From positions 8,329,501-8,393,500 of the forward strand of contig NZ_CP121668.1 in assembly GCF_029714425.1 (NCBI RefSeq): a stretch of DNA of 64,000 nucleotides, read 5' to 3'. This stretch comes from Bradyrhizobium sp. CB2312. GTDB taxonomy: Bacteria; Pseudomonadota; Alphaproteobacteria; Rhizobiales; Xanthobacteraceae. The notes below the pieces were generated by a model. It saw only the letters and a program-made list of their open reading frames with translations, did not search any database and was not told the DNA's origin. How positions within the stretch are numbered: position 1 is the stretch's first letter; each line of letters begins with the position of its first letter. The translations under genes and the position numbers were made by a program. This document shows, in pieces, positions 1 to 9,141 of this stretch.

Positions 1-851
1 TTGAGGAAATCCGAGATTTTGCGGATGCCAGGTCCGCCGTCGGATTCATGCTTGCGCGCGGGCGGAACCGATAGTGCCTGGCAGCAGTCTTCCTGCGGCA
101 GCCGCAACAGGCGGCCGTCGCGCGTCCAGGTGCGATCGAACCGCTCAACTGCGAGCACGCGGCGCCCGGCGAAATCGATCATGCTTGATTTGGCGACCGG
201 CAAGCCGAGTGCGGCAACCAGCTCGAGGCACAGATGCTCGTTTTCAACGCTGCTGGTCATGTCGATTCCGTTCGGCAACTTCCCGATCTGCGGCTTGATG
301 ATGTGCGTAGTTGCGGTCGTGCCATGAGGAACGTACCACTTGTCTTTCCAGTAAAGCAGCGCTGTCTTTTCCTGCGCACCGGCCAGAGAAATACGGAAAT
401 CCTGGTCGGGGCCGATGCCGAGTGGATTGCTGGCAAGATTGCCGAGAATGGCTGCAATCTCCTGATCGCTGGCGGCACGGCCATTAATAGCGCCGGCGGC
501 TCCGGGCGTGGCACCATCGGGCAGGAACTGCAGCGCACCAATGCAGTCGCGGCCGATGGCGGAGAGCAGGCTGTAAGCGTCGGGGCCGTCAGCATGCGCA
601 CGTTCAGCGACGCGTTGGCGAATGTCGTCATTGTCGGGCAGAAGATTGTCAAAGACAGCGACGACTGGATCGCCAATATAACGATCCTCGCGCAGAGGCA
701 GCGACACCGAAACAGGGATGGCATTTTCCCACGCGAGCCACTGCCTATCGTACTGGAAATCGATTGCGCCGCTGCTCTCGCGTCGCAGCCGGCCGACCAG
801 CCGCGTGTTGAGGTAAACATTGAGCGGCGCCCGGGCAGGACGACGCGCCAT
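1..851 (-). CDS. hipA: HipA-type serine/threonine kinase toxin (partial, runs off left edge)
   Basis: The reverse strand from 851 to the window edge is open for 283 codons and reads as the N-terminal two thirds of a HipA kinase. It starts MARRPARAPLNVYLN, carries the family motif SLAGAQEKTALL around residue 150 and the THIIKP block that follows, then NEHLCLELVAALG. HipA toxins phosphorylate glutamyl-tRNA synthetase or related targets and cause growth arrest or persistence; the partner HipB neutralises them. The ATG overlaps the hipB stop (TGATG), so the pair is translationally coupled. The catalytic loop lies beyond the window, so intactness cannot be judged. Plus-strand open frames over this stretch are shadows of this gene. 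Confidence 0.88.
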   Translation of the reverse strand, partial: MARRPARAPLNVYLNTRLVGRLRRESSGAIDFQYDRQWLAWENAIPVSVSLPLREDRYIGDPVVAVFDNLLPDNDDIRQRVAERAHADGPDAYSLLSAIGRDCIGALQFLPDGATPGAAGAINGRAASDQEIAAILGNLASNPLGIGPDQDFRISLAGAQEKTALLYWKDKWYVPHGTTATTHIIKPQIGKLPNGIDMTSSVENEHLCLELVAALGLPVAKSSMIDFAGRRVLAVERFDRTWTRDGRLLRLPQEDCCQALSVPPARKHESDGGPGIRKISDFL

Positions 852-1102
852 CAAAAGAGATCCTCAATCGCTTCAGCCGTTAATTTGGTGCGCGGCCGGA
901 TGACGAGCTCGAGGTCGAGCCCGGCCAGCGCATCCATCAGAATGCGCAGCTGCGTTGCAGGTTCGCCGGCCTCGAGCTTCGAGACTGTCGCTTGACGCGC
1001 ATGCATCTTCTCACCCAGGTCACGCTGGGTAAGCTTCTTCTGCCGCCGGAAGCGTCTGATTCCAGCGCCAACTTGTTGTGGGGTGCGGGCGATCGTATCC
1101 AT
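851..1102 (-). CDS. hipB: HipB-type antitoxin, XRE-family DNA-binding protein
   Basis: The product is 83 aa, MDTIARTPQQVGAGIRRFRR onward. It has a helix-turn-helix of the Cro/C1 type (QKKLTQRDLGEKMHARQATV SKLE) and ends LELVIRPRTKLTAEAIEDLF, as in HipB proteins encoded directly ahead of hipA. The frame is open further upstream, to 1225, but the ATG at 1102 begins the conserved part and places the operator repeats at 1112-1181 immediately upstream rather than inside the gene. HipB would neutralise HipA and autorepress the operon. It overlaps hipA by one base. Confidence 0.85.
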   Translation of the reverse strand: MDTIARTPQQVGAGIRRFRRQKKLTQRDLGEKMHARQATVSKLEAGEPATQLRILMDALAGLDLELVIRPRTKLTAEAIEDLF

Positions 1103-1111
1103 CAAATCACG

Positions 1112-1181
1112 ATACGCGAGTGCGTATATGACGTCAATATGCGCGTTCGCGAATATCCATCGATTATGCGCGTCCGCGTAT
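1112..1181 (-). promoter_or_regulatory. Three phased palindromic operators upstream of hipBA
   Basis: Three 16-bp dyads start at 1112 (ATACGCGAGTGCGTAT), 1139 (ATGCGCGTTCGCGAAT) and 1166 (ATGCGCGTCCGCGTAT). They are spaced exactly 27 bp apart, and the first lies 10 bp before the hipB start codon. HipB proteins bind several dyad operators upstream of their own operon, so these are inferred to be the autoregulation sites. The phasing is direct observation; HipB binding is inference. Confidence 0.7.
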
Positions 1182-1484
1182 TTGGCGAAGTGGCAACGAT
1201 GCGGTCGTATCTCGCGCGCCAGCAACTCCTTGAAAGGGAAGAATTACACAAATAGATTCAAGGGCATGACTTGAGGCCGGATTGTTCCGCATGTAAAGAC
1301 CGGACATAAACTCCGATCCGACTTTTGGAGCCTCGACAGACTGAGCTGGAAAGTTATATTAGAACATACTAAGAACGAATTGATCTTCCGGTTGTATTTT
1401 CGAAACCCACTTTCAATAAGGTTGTCCGGCACATCATGCGTTTAGCGCCGCCATCTCAGGAAGTCGGGCCCAGGAGCCGCGTCA
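1182..1484. other. Intergenic region between hipBA and the Wadjet operon
   Basis: This 303-bp AT-richer stretch between the divergent hipBA and jet operons has no gene I can support. It must hold the jetA promoter, but I cannot point to convincing -35/-10 boxes. The small open frames here have no recognisable content. Confidence 0.5.
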
Positions 1485-3014
1485 TTGACCTTGTTCCGCC
1501 ATTTGCATGACGACGCGTTTTTGGCCTTCTCGCGCGATCACAAGCACCTGTACGCGGCCTGTCTGCTCGACCTCCATGAACGCTTCTTTTCAGGCGCGCC
1601 GTCGTTTCCGACCCCCCAGCAGGTCGTCCATGCCATCTATGACGTCATGCGCGCCAACCCCGCCCTCTGGAATGAGGGCGATGATTTCGGCAGCCTGCCG
1701 GAAATGATCTCCGCGGGACGCCGCCGGATCCGAAAGGCCGACGTCGCGCTCGCTTCCGAGAAGGGCGACAAGGCACTCGGTCTTGCCCGACAACTGTATG
1801 CAAGGCTGCTCGCCTGGGGATGGCTTGAAGAGGAGGAATACGGGCTTCGCGTTACCGTGGACATGGCTATGGGACCGCTGCTCGTGATCCAGCGACTCGC
1901 AAGCCTCAACAAGGATCTCTCGCAGCGATTCGGCGGCTTGATAGTGCAAATCCGCCTCAACCTGGAGGCGGTCGAAAAACTGAGGCCCGAGATCACCGAC
2001 CGCAAGCAGCGCGAAGCCGCGCTCGCCGTCCGCGAGGCGCGCAATCAGGCCGACCAGTTCACGAAGAGCCTGCGTGCCATTCTGGCCGACCTGAAGCGCG
2101 TCCGACGGATCGTCATGGAGTCGAAAACAGTCGCTACCCGGCTGGAAGCCTTTTTCGAGGAGTTCGTCGACCAGCTCCTGCTGAAAGATTTCGAGTCCAT
2201 CCTCACCGTCAACCATCCGTACCGCTTCCGCGACGCCATCGTCGATCTCGCGCGGAGGATCTCCTACACCCCGCAAACCATGCAGGTCCTCGCCGAGGAG
2301 TACACAGCCTCCAGCATGGCAGCCGACGTCGAGGACGGCCGAATGGCCGCGGCCGACGACCTGCTGGCCATCGAAAGCATCTTCGATCAGATCGGCGAGA
2401 TGTTCGATAGGATCGAGGCCTTCCGCAGGCAGCTCGAAGCCCGGGTTCGCAACACCATTAAGTACGCCGAGCGGGGCGGGCAGGGACTCGTCGGCCGGGC
2501 CGGCGACCTGGTGCGGCGCCTGGATGCCCTACTGCGGGACGGCAGACACTACAAGGCGACAATCGAATGGAGCATCGAGCCGCTGCGGTCCCCCTGGTCC
2601 GAGCACCATCAGGCGCCGGCCAGGCAGCCGCGCCGCCCCGTCGAGGCAAGGGAGCTCGCCGAGCCGCCGTCGGACCCGCTGTACGAACTGCGGAAGAAGC
2701 TCCGCCTCGAATATATCGCTCGCATCGCGCCCCGCCCCGAGGATGTCAGACGATTCCTGGAGGGCCAGGTGCCGCCATTTGCGACCAGGGAAGCCCGCTT
2801 CATGGAAATCGATACCGTGGACGACTTTCTCGCCTTCGATTGCGCCCGCCGATATGCGTTGACGGGCGAGATTCCGGCGCACGTCGCGGCCGGGTTCGAT
2901 CTGGAGCCGCGCCCAGACACGCCGCCCCACGACAGCGAATGGCTTCGGTGTGCGAACTTCGTGGTCAGGCGATCCGGCCCCCTCCGGAAAGCAGAGGCAG
3001 CCCGTGCTCAGTGA
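1485..3014 (+). CDS. jetA: Wadjet defence protein JetA (MksF-like kleisin subunit)
   Basis: The product is 509 aa and opens MTLFRHLHDDAFLAFSRDHK. It has the make-up of JetA proteins: a winged-helix-like N-terminal part, a long helical middle (residues 150-260, EAVEKLRPEITDRKQREAAL and similar) and a basic proline-rich linker near residue 380. It heads a four-gene set whose sizes and order match JetA-JetB-JetC-JetD. In the family, JetA is the kleisin bridging the SMC heads of JetC and recruiting JetB. The best start is a TTG preceded by AGGAG about 9 nt upstream; no in-frame ATG fits better. It overlaps jetB by 11 nt, so an operon is likely. Assigned by context and general architecture, not by a hallmark motif. 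Confidence 0.8.
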   Translation: MTLFRHLHDDAFLAFSRDHKHLYAACLLDLHERFFSGAPSFPTPQQVVHAIYDVMRANPALWNEGDDFGSLPEMISAGRRRIRKADVALASEKGDKALGLARQLYARLLAWGWLEEEEYGLRVTVDMAMGPLLVIQRLASLNKDLSQRFGGLIVQIRLNLEAVEKLRPEITDRKQREAALAVREARNQADQFTKSLRAILADLKRVRRIVMESKTVATRLEAFFEEFVDQLLLKDFESILTVNHPYRFRDAIVDLARRISYTPQTMQVLAEEYTASSMAADVEDGRMAAADDLLAIESIFDQIGEMFDRIEAFRRQLEARVRNTIKYAERGGQGLVGRAGDLVRRLDALLRDGRHYKATIEWSIEPLRSPWSEHHQAPARQPRRPVEARELAEPPSDPLYELRKKLRLEYIARIAPRPEDVRRFLEGQVPPFATREARFMEIDTVDDFLAFDCARRYALTGEIPAHVAAGFDLEPRPDTPPHDSEWLRCANFVVRRSGPLRKAEAARAQ

Positions 3015-3642
3015 GTTCGAAAACATCGAGCGCTCCTACGGCGCGGAGAAGGCGGCAGACCTCCGCAAAGCGCTGCACTTCCTGCTGCGGCGGCAGTTCG
3101 TGTTCGCTGGAGATCCCCGGACTGGGACCATCTACAACACGATCATGGACGGCCGCTTTCGCGAGGTGGTCGACGGCTTCTTCGACAGTTGCGGATACAG
3201 CGTCCACCGCGATCCGGAGGCGCAGTGGGCCGGCATCGTCGCCATGGACGAGGACGTGCCGCTGCCCCGAATGAAGCTCGACGAAACCATCGTCATGCTG
3301 GTGCTGGCAGCCTACTGGCAGCAGGAGGTAAACGTCGGAGCGGTCGAGGACCGGGCCGTCGTAGTGGCCACTTTGAACGACCTGTTCGATCGCTACCGCG
3401 AGATGGCGCAACACGGCGGCGGAGGCGCGATCTCGGCCACCCGCTTCCGCGACATCCTGCGCGAGGCCGCCCAACGCAGTTTGGTCGAGATCGGTGATTT
3501 TGACGACGAGCAGCAGGACTGCGAGATCAGGATCCGCCCGATGATCAAGCTGATCAGTGGCGGCGATGCCCTCCAACGGCTTGAGCGCTACGTCCGCAGC
3601 GAGGAGGCACGGTTTCCGCAGCCCGCAGGAGACGAGGCATGA
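3004..3642 (+). CDS. jetB: Wadjet defence protein JetB (MksE-like KITE subunit)
   Basis: The product is 212 aa, MLSEFENIERSYGAEKAADL onward, a DUF4194-type protein. The size and tandem winged-helix character are those of the KITE subunit that pairs with kleisin JetA in the SMC complex. The GTG at 3004 lies inside the end of jetA, and the gene ends in an ATGA overlap with jetC, so all three are translationally coupled. The C-terminal acidic stretch DFDDEQQDCEIRIRPMIKL is typical of the second winged helix. It has no independent enzymatic motif; assignment depends on its position between jetA and the SMC gene. Confidence 0.8.
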   Translation: MLSEFENIERSYGAEKAADLRKALHFLLRRQFVFAGDPRTGTIYNTIMDGRFREVVDGFFDSCGYSVHRDPEAQWAGIVAMDEDVPLPRMKLDETIVMLVLAAYWQQEVNVGAVEDRAVVVATLNDLFDRYREMAQHGGGGAISATRFRDILREAAQRSLVEIGDFDDEQQDCEIRIRPMIKLISGGDALQRLERYVRSEEARFPQPAGDEA

Positions 3643-6600
3643 TGGAGCTACGCCACCTGACCATGGTAAACTGGCACCTGTTCGACGTCGCCGACATCGA
3701 CGTGACAGGACACGTCGGGGTCCTGGGCGAGAACCGGTCCGGCAAATCGACAATCCTCGACATGGCACAGGTCGTTCTCACCGGCGGGAGCCGGCGGTTC
3801 TTGCGCCTGAACGCGGTCGCCGGCGACAGCGGAAAATCGCGCAGCGGCTCGAAGCGCAGCGTCGTCGATTACTGCCTTGGGACCCTCGGCGAAGACCAGC
3901 GCCGTCGCGACGAGGCGCGCACCTACGTGGCGCTAGGCTTCGAAGACAAGGAAGGCGATCGACCGCCGGTCACGATCGGCATGGCGTTTGAGGCGCGCAA
4001 GTCCGACAGCAGGGAGACCGTGCTGGCACTTTTCGTCGCCGTCGGGACCGTTCTGAGCTCCAAGGATTTCATCGAGCAGCGAGGAAAGTCGCAATTCCCG
4101 GCGCAGTGGGATGACGTGCGCGCCCGGATCGTCGCTGCGGTCGGCGAAGGCAACTTCGTCAATCATCGCGACCGGGCCAGCGACTACGTCCGCGAGTACA
4201 TGCGCCATCTTCTGCCGCATTCGCCCTATGGCGAGCAGAACGCCAGCGCGCTGCAGAAATCAATCGTCAACGCGATGACGCTCGACCACAACCAGACGGC
4301 CACGCAGTTCGTGCGGAACTACATCCTCGAGGACAGTCCGATCGGCATCAAAGAGCTGCGCGAGTCGATCCAGACATACCGCAACATCAGCGAAACCATC
4401 CGAAAGATGCGCCTCAGGCTCGAAGCCCTGAGGGCGCTTCGGGGCGTCCTCGGCACACTTGAAGAAGCGCTCGAGACCAAGTTCAGGGAGGAGTGGATCG
4501 CAAAACGCGCGACTTGGCTCGCGGCGCGCGCGACAAACCTGGACTTCAAGACCAAGCGGCGTACCGAGATGGCGCGCCGGGACGCGGCAGCAAAAGAACT
4601 CGATTTCATCGACGACGACGTCAAGGCCATCGATAACGAGATCGAACGCCTCACGGCCGCGATCGCCGAGCACGATGCCAAGACCGGCAGAAAGTCCCTG
4701 CAACAGACCGCAGACGTGGCCGGGCAGGCGGCGCACCGCGCCTCGACGGAGTTCAAGGCCCGCATGGAGAACATCCGTCGCCTGGAGCCGCTACGCGCGA
4801 TGTGCGCGGACGGTTTCGAGGACTTCGTTCCTGCGCTTGAGCGTCTTCTGACCGCCACCGCCGGGGCCGACATCGGGCGCGTCTCCGACGAGCTCTCCGC
4901 GGCCGAGAAGTCCTTCGCGGTAAGCGGCGCGAAATGGCTGCCGAAGATCGACGAAGCGCGTCAAACGATCATCGCGGAGCTTTCCGGGCTCCGAGGCCAC
5001 CGCGACGAGGTGCTCGAACGGATCCGACAGCACGCCGCCGGAGGCGCGCGCGCCTATCTCGGCGATGACACTGAACTCCTCTGCCGCAGGCTGCGGCAGA
5101 GGGGAATGGTCCCGCGCGTGCTCTGCGACATCATCGAAGTCGCCGAACCCGAGTGGGTAGGAGCCGCCGAGGCGCTCCTCGGCCGCGACCGGGAGGCCGT
5201 GTTCGTGGACAGGGCGGATATCAGCGCCGCCACCTCAATCTTCAAGGAAGGTCGCCGCGAGTTTCGCCATGCATCGCTCGTGAGCCTAAACAAGCTCGAG
5301 CAGTTTAGGGCCAAGCCGGAGCGCGGCACTTTCCCCTCGATCTTCCGGAGCCAGGATCCGGACGCTATGGCCTTCATCATGCGCCGCTACGGCAATGTCC
5401 GCCTCGCGGACACGCTCGACCAGTTCAACAGGCCCGGCCGGGCCATCATGAAGGACGGCCTCTACGACGACGGACTCGTCAGGACCCATCGCTGGATCGA
5501 AGCCGCGCAGCACAAGATTGGAAAGGCGGCCCAGGCGAACGCCCTGCGCTCCCTGCAGGATCAGGCCGAGGAACTGGATCGGCTTCAAGCGGAAAAGAGC
5601 AAGGAGACCCAGGCGGCAGAGCAGGCCTTTGCCGCGCTGAAGAACATCTGCGAGGGACGTGACGATCTGAAGGCGTGCGCCGCTGCCTTCGCGGCCGCGC
5701 AGACCGAGATCGCCGAAGCCAAAGCGAGGCTCGAAGCACTCGACGGCGCGGGCGACGGTGGACTTCGCGACAAGAAAAGGGCCCAGCAGAATCTGAAGAA
5801 GAAGAGGCTCGATGAGCAAAAGATCCAGCAGAAGGCGTTCGGCGAGCATGACGGCGAGGTCAGATCGGCGGAGAGGAGGCTCGGAGAGGGCGAGAACGTG
5901 CCCGGCTCCGAGCTCAACCTGCGGGTCGCCCGGTCGATCTATCGCAGGTCCTTCCCGCTCTACTCCGCCGCGAAGGGCAGGATCGTCTACCGCCAGCGCC
6001 TCGATGCTGCAGCCCAGAAGGGCTTTGCGGAGAAGCACCGCGCCATCGCGGACAGGGCGCTGAAGGATGCGGACGCCTCGGACGCAGAGCGCGCCCGCAT
6101 CGAGCGGCGGGTCCGCGAGTTCCTTTACGATTACTTCGACCAGTTCGGGATGAGCTCGCAAGTCGGCGCGGAGAGCGAGCCGCTGCGGGAGGTGAAGCCC
6201 TGGATGGAGCAGCTCATCGCGGATATCGAATCCAACGAGCTCCGCCAGTACGAACGGCAGGCGCGGGAAGCGGCGGAAAAGGCCTCCACCCTACTGCGCG
6301 GCGAGTTCATCAACGCGCTCACGGCCCGGATCGGCAAGATGGAGCGGGAGCTGCAGTCGTTGAACCGCAGTCTCTACGCACATCCCTTCCACAACGAGCG
6401 CTATTCATTCCACCGCACCCAGGTCGTGGAATTCCAGCCGATCCTGAAGATCATCGAGATCGCCAAGACGTCCCCGGAGGCGCTCGATATGCTGTTCCGG
6501 GGCGACGTGCCCGATGACTTTCCGCACAAGGATACGATCGTCGCACTCGAGGCGCTGCTTGAGGACCCCGACAAGGATTTCACCCAGTTCGAGGACTACC

Positions 6601-7073
6601 GCAACTTCTACACTTTCGAGATTCACATGGAGGATGTAGCTACGGGTCGTTCAACCCGCTGGGAGCAGCGGCGCGGCACCGGGTCCGGCGCCGAACAGCA
6701 GGTGCCCATCTACGTCGCCATCGGCGCTTCGCTGGCCGCCGTCTACGGCAGCGCCGAGCGTCGCACGGGCAAGCCCGCCGGCTTCGCCCTCGCGATGTTC
6801 GACGAGGCCTTCTCCAAGATGGACGGCAAGAACCAGCGGCAGATGATGAGCTTCTACAAGAACCTGGGGCTCCAGTTCGTGATCGCGGCGCCGTTCGAGA
6901 AGCGGGTCGCCGTGCTCGAGCACATGGACACCATCGTGGAGGTGGACCGCATCGGCGAACAGTCCAGGGCCACAGTGGTGGAACTGAAAGAGAAGGCCAA
7001 GCGCGAGCTGATGGCCATCGATCCGGACCTGATGTCCGAAGATGAGCTCGCCACCCGTCTGGCCGCCGAGTAG
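3639..7073 (+). CDS. jetC: Wadjet defence protein JetC (MksB-like SMC ATPase)
   Basis: The product is 1144 aa with the layout of an SMC/MukB-type ATPase. The Walker A motif GENRSGKST is at residues 30-38. Two long coiled-coil arms (about 220-420 and 600-850) flank a hinge-like globular part near residue 480-560. The head closes with the signature GTGSGAEQQVPIYVAIGASL and the Walker B motif ALAMFDEAFSKMDGKN. In Wadjet systems JetC extrudes DNA loops with JetA and JetB, senses small circular plasmids and presents them to JetD for cleavage. The start overlaps the jetB stop (ATGA); jetD begins 3 nt after the stop. All ATPase motifs look intact. Confidence 0.92.
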   Translation: MMELRHLTMVNWHLFDVADIDVTGHVGVLGENRSGKSTILDMAQVVLTGGSRRFLRLNAVAGDSGKSRSGSKRSVVDYCLGTLGEDQRRRDEARTYVALGFEDKEGDRPPVTIGMAFEARKSDSRETVLALFVAVGTVLSSKDFIEQRGKSQFPAQWDDVRARIVAAVGEGNFVNHRDRASDYVREYMRHLLPHSPYGEQNASALQKSIVNAMTLDHNQTATQFVRNYILEDSPIGIKELRESIQTYRNISETIRKMRLRLEALRALRGVLGTLEEALETKFREEWIAKRATWLAARATNLDFKTKRRTEMARRDAAAKELDFIDDDVKAIDNEIERLTAAIAEHDAKTGRKSLQQTADVAGQAAHRASTEFKARMENIRRLEPLRAMCADGFEDFVPALERLLTATAGADIGRVSDELSAAEKSFAVSGAKWLPKIDEARQTIIAELSGLRGHRDEVLERIRQHAAGGARAYLGDDTELLCRRLRQRGMVPRVLCDIIEVAEPEWVGAAEALLGRDREAVFVDRADISAATSIFKEGRREFRHASLVSLNKLEQFRAKPERGTFPSIFRSQDPDAMAFIMRRYGNVRLADTLDQFNRPGRAIMKDGLYDDGLVRTHRWIEAAQHKIGKAAQANALRSLQDQAEELDRLQAEKSKETQAAEQAFAALKNICEGRDDLKACAAAFAAAQTEIAEAKARLEALDGAGDGGLRDKKRAQQNLKKKRLDEQKIQQKAFGEHDGEVRSAERRLGEGENVPGSELNLRVARSIYRRSFPLYSAAKGRIVYRQRLDAAAQKGFAEKHRAIADRALKDADASDAERARIERRVREFLYDYFDQFGMSSQVGAESEPLREVKPWMEQLIADIESNELRQYERQAREAAEKASTLLRGEFINALTARIGKMERELQSLNRSLYAHPFHNERYSFHRTQVVEFQPILKIIEIAKTSPEALDMLFRGDVPDDFPHKDTIVALEALLEDPDKDFTQFEDYRNFYTFEIHMEDVATGRSTRWEQRRGTGSGAEQQVPIYVAIGASLAAVYGSAERRTGKPAGFALAMFDEAFSKMDGKNQRQMMSFYKNLGLQFVIAAPFEKRVAVLEHMDTIVEVDRIGEQSRATVVELKEKAKRELMAIDPDLMSEDELATRLAAE

Positions 7074-7075
7074 CT

Positions 7076-8245
7076 ATGGCGCGACGTTTCACGGACGCGA
7101 TCGGCCTGCTGAATGACCTGCTCGATCGCTTCGAGGCCGGGGCCGCAAGCCCAATCGCCCACCCCGACTATGCCGCTTTCTCGTCGGTAGTCGCGGCGGA
7201 CGCTTTCCTGAAGCAGATCAGGAACGCCGAAAGTGCCGGCTCGATCTCCATTGGCTGGGGCCGCGGCGCCAAACGAGACCAAGTGGCGCATGTGCGGTTG
7301 GCCTCAGCGGAGATCTTATACCGATATCTCGGCCGCACGCCGGCGTCGCGCCTCGCGGAGGACGCCGCCGCGCGGCTGGTAGCCGGATTGGCGCTGAACC
7401 AGTCCCTGAAGAACAGCGGCTCTCAAATCGCAGAGGTGTGGGCGCGGGGTAAGACGTGGCATGGATTCGCTTCGTCCGACGTCGACACGCTACGCCACGC
7501 ATTCGTTCTCGCCCACGCGATCCTGGATAACAAGCATCTGGACGTCGACTACAAAACTTTCTCGCGACGTACGGTGGGGCACAGCAAGATACTCGAGCGC
7601 ACCGAGGGTGCCGTGGTCCGGCTTTTGAACGGCTTAATGGACTTTCCGCCTGGCGCCCGCCCCCGCGATGCACTGCGAGCGATCGGACTGGAGCGCTTCG
7701 CGCCGCCGCTGCTGATCGCGGGCAAGATCGACCTGGACGGAGCCGATCTTTCCACGATATCTCCGCATTATCTCGGAATCGCTCCCAAGGAAGCAGATCG
7801 CGTCCGCTTCCGAGAGCCGCCGGCCTACGTTCTGACGATCGAAAACTTCGCAAGCTTCAACCGGCACATCGCCGAGGCAGACCCCGGCCGATTAGGAACG
7901 ACCATGTATGTCGGCGGGTACCCCTCGCTTGCCACCCAGCAGGCGCTGCGGACGATCGCAGGATTAGTGTCCGAACAGACGCCGATCTTTCATTGGTCGG
8001 ACATCGATCCGGACGGCACCTGGATCTTCAACACCATCGAGCGCGCCGTCGATCGACCGATCCGTCCCCACCTCATGAGCGTCGAAGTTGCCGAGCGCTT
8101 GGGACAAGTGCCGTTCAAAAAATCGGCACCCGCTCGATGTCCACCGGACTCCGGTATCGCGGCTCTGGCAGCGTACCTGGCGGAAGATGGAGCCAAGACG
8201 CTCGAGCAGGAAGAACTCGATCCAGTCCTGCCAGAGCTTCATTAG
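7076..8245 (+). CDS. jetD: Wadjet defence protein JetD (MksG-like TOPRIM nuclease)
   Basis: The product is 389 aa. The C-terminal half reads as a TOPRIM-type nuclease: the acidic residue of TIENFASFNRH (E256) and the HWSDIDPDGTWIF motif (D309, D311) match the metal-binding positions of JetD/MksG and topoisomerase VI A. The N-terminal half carries the DUF3322-like arm. JetD is the subunit that cuts plasmid DNA held by the SMC complex. It lies 3 nt after jetC on the same strand and completes the operon. The C-terminus (TLEQEELDPVLPELH) runs directly into decayed sequence, but the frame is not visibly broken. Confidence 0.88.
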   Translation: MARRFTDAIGLLNDLLDRFEAGAASPIAHPDYAAFSSVVAADAFLKQIRNAESAGSISIGWGRGAKRDQVAHVRLASAEILYRYLGRTPASRLAEDAAARLVAGLALNQSLKNSGSQIAEVWARGKTWHGFASSDVDTLRHAFVLAHAILDNKHLDVDYKTFSRRTVGHSKILERTEGAVVRLLNGLMDFPPGARPRDALRAIGLERFAPPLLIAGKIDLDGADLSTISPHYLGIAPKEADRVRFREPPAYVLTIENFASFNRHIAEADPGRLGTTMYVGGYPSLATQQALRTIAGLVSEQTPIFHWSDIDPDGTWIFNTIERAVDRPIRPHLMSVEVAERLGQVPFKKSAPARCPPDSGIAALAAYLAEDGAKTLEQEELDPVLPELH

Positions 8246-8659
8246 AAAATGCGCGCGGATCAACGCGGTGTCGATCCCGATGAGCTTCGTCGGTCGATGA
8301 CCTCCGTCGGCCTTTGTGAACAACACCTGCGTTCCGCAGCGCGAACGCCATGACTAGGGCGGCTCCTTGCCGTACTTCGACAATCCCATTGGCACCACGG
8401 CGACAAGGCCCCGAAGCACCGCCGCTCGCCTCCAGCAGTGAAGAATGGGAATCTCTTATAACCGAGTGTTAATCCGTTGATTCGCCTACGAAAGCCCCAG
8501 CCGATCAACGGTTTGTAGACAATCACCGAAACAAGACCACTAACGTTGGTGCCGTCTCCATAAACGAAGCGGCGATGATCGCATCGCCGATCGACACTTG
8601 ATGTCGTCCTCGGTGGTGATGCCGAGCTCGACCTTAGCCGGGTGCCAACGCCGCTTTAA
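8246..8659. other. Decayed sequence after the Wadjet operon
   Basis: No intact gene is present. On the minus strand, 8250-8345 reads FTKADGGHRPTKLIGIDTAL, which resembles the N-terminal motif of reverse-transcriptase-type proteins (KxDGxxRPI). It is too short and isolated to name. The remainder shows nothing recognisable. Confidence 0.35.
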
Positions 8660-9141
8660 TGCCGGCAAGATGCCCCAGGCCAGCCCGAACAGACATTGTT
8701 GAGCTAGCCGCGCGATGGCTGGTTCGTGGCCGAGCGCAAGCACAATTTGCTCGCCCTGCAGCGGTAAAACCATGATCGGAGCCCACAGAATGATTGCAAA
8801 TCCATAGCCCCATGCGCACTGGGCGCCGTACCAGAGCTCCGTCCGCCGCACCACATGCTTGGGCCGCGAACGGACCTGCCGCCGAGATCACCGGCTGCGA
8901 AGGTCACGCCGACCGACAAGATCATGCCGGCAAGCGCGGCTGCCGCCACTGCCTCAGTGCCGATATGGCCGATCCAGGCTAGATCCGTCGCCATCATCGT
9001 GATCTGTCCGAGCTGCGTGAGCGCGATCGGCGTGGCGAGTGTTGCCGTTGCGGAGAGTTCGTCGGTGAGTTGACGGCCAGCTACCCATTTCGCCAGCCGA
9101 CGAGGCCGCGATGCGGGCGTTTTTTCTGCTGTCTTCCTCAT
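8660..9141 (-). pseudogene. MATE-family multidrug efflux pump, N-terminal remnant (copy 1)
   Basis: The minus strand opens with a good MATE N-terminus: LAKWVAGRQLTDELSATATL, then ATPIALTQLGQITMMATDLA and the helix IGTEAVAAAALAGMILSVGV. It then loses frame near 8880. The continuation is split over two other frames (AAGPFAAQACGA; APIMVLPLQGEQIVLALGHE followed by ARLAQQCLFGLAWGILPAL), and homology stops near 8660. A MATE pump is about 450 aa, so this is a frameshifted, truncated remnant with roughly the first 160 residues. A second, more degraded copy of the same piece lies at 16460-16800, in the same order relative to a tts box. Confidence 0.75.

Noticed and set aside
234..995. 253-codon plus-strand open frame
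   Set aside because: Lies wholly over hipA/hipB on the opposite strand and has no motif; a GC-rich shadow.
1112..1181. Regularly spaced short repeats that could suggest a CRISPR-like array
   Set aside because: Only three copies, imperfect and palindromic, 11-bp gaps, directly upstream of hipB; operators explain them better. No CRISPR array was seen elsewhere.
8250..8345. Minus-strand FTKADGGHRPTKLIGID resembling a reverse transcriptase start
   Set aside because: Too short, no other RT motif nearby, and it runs into the jetD coding end.
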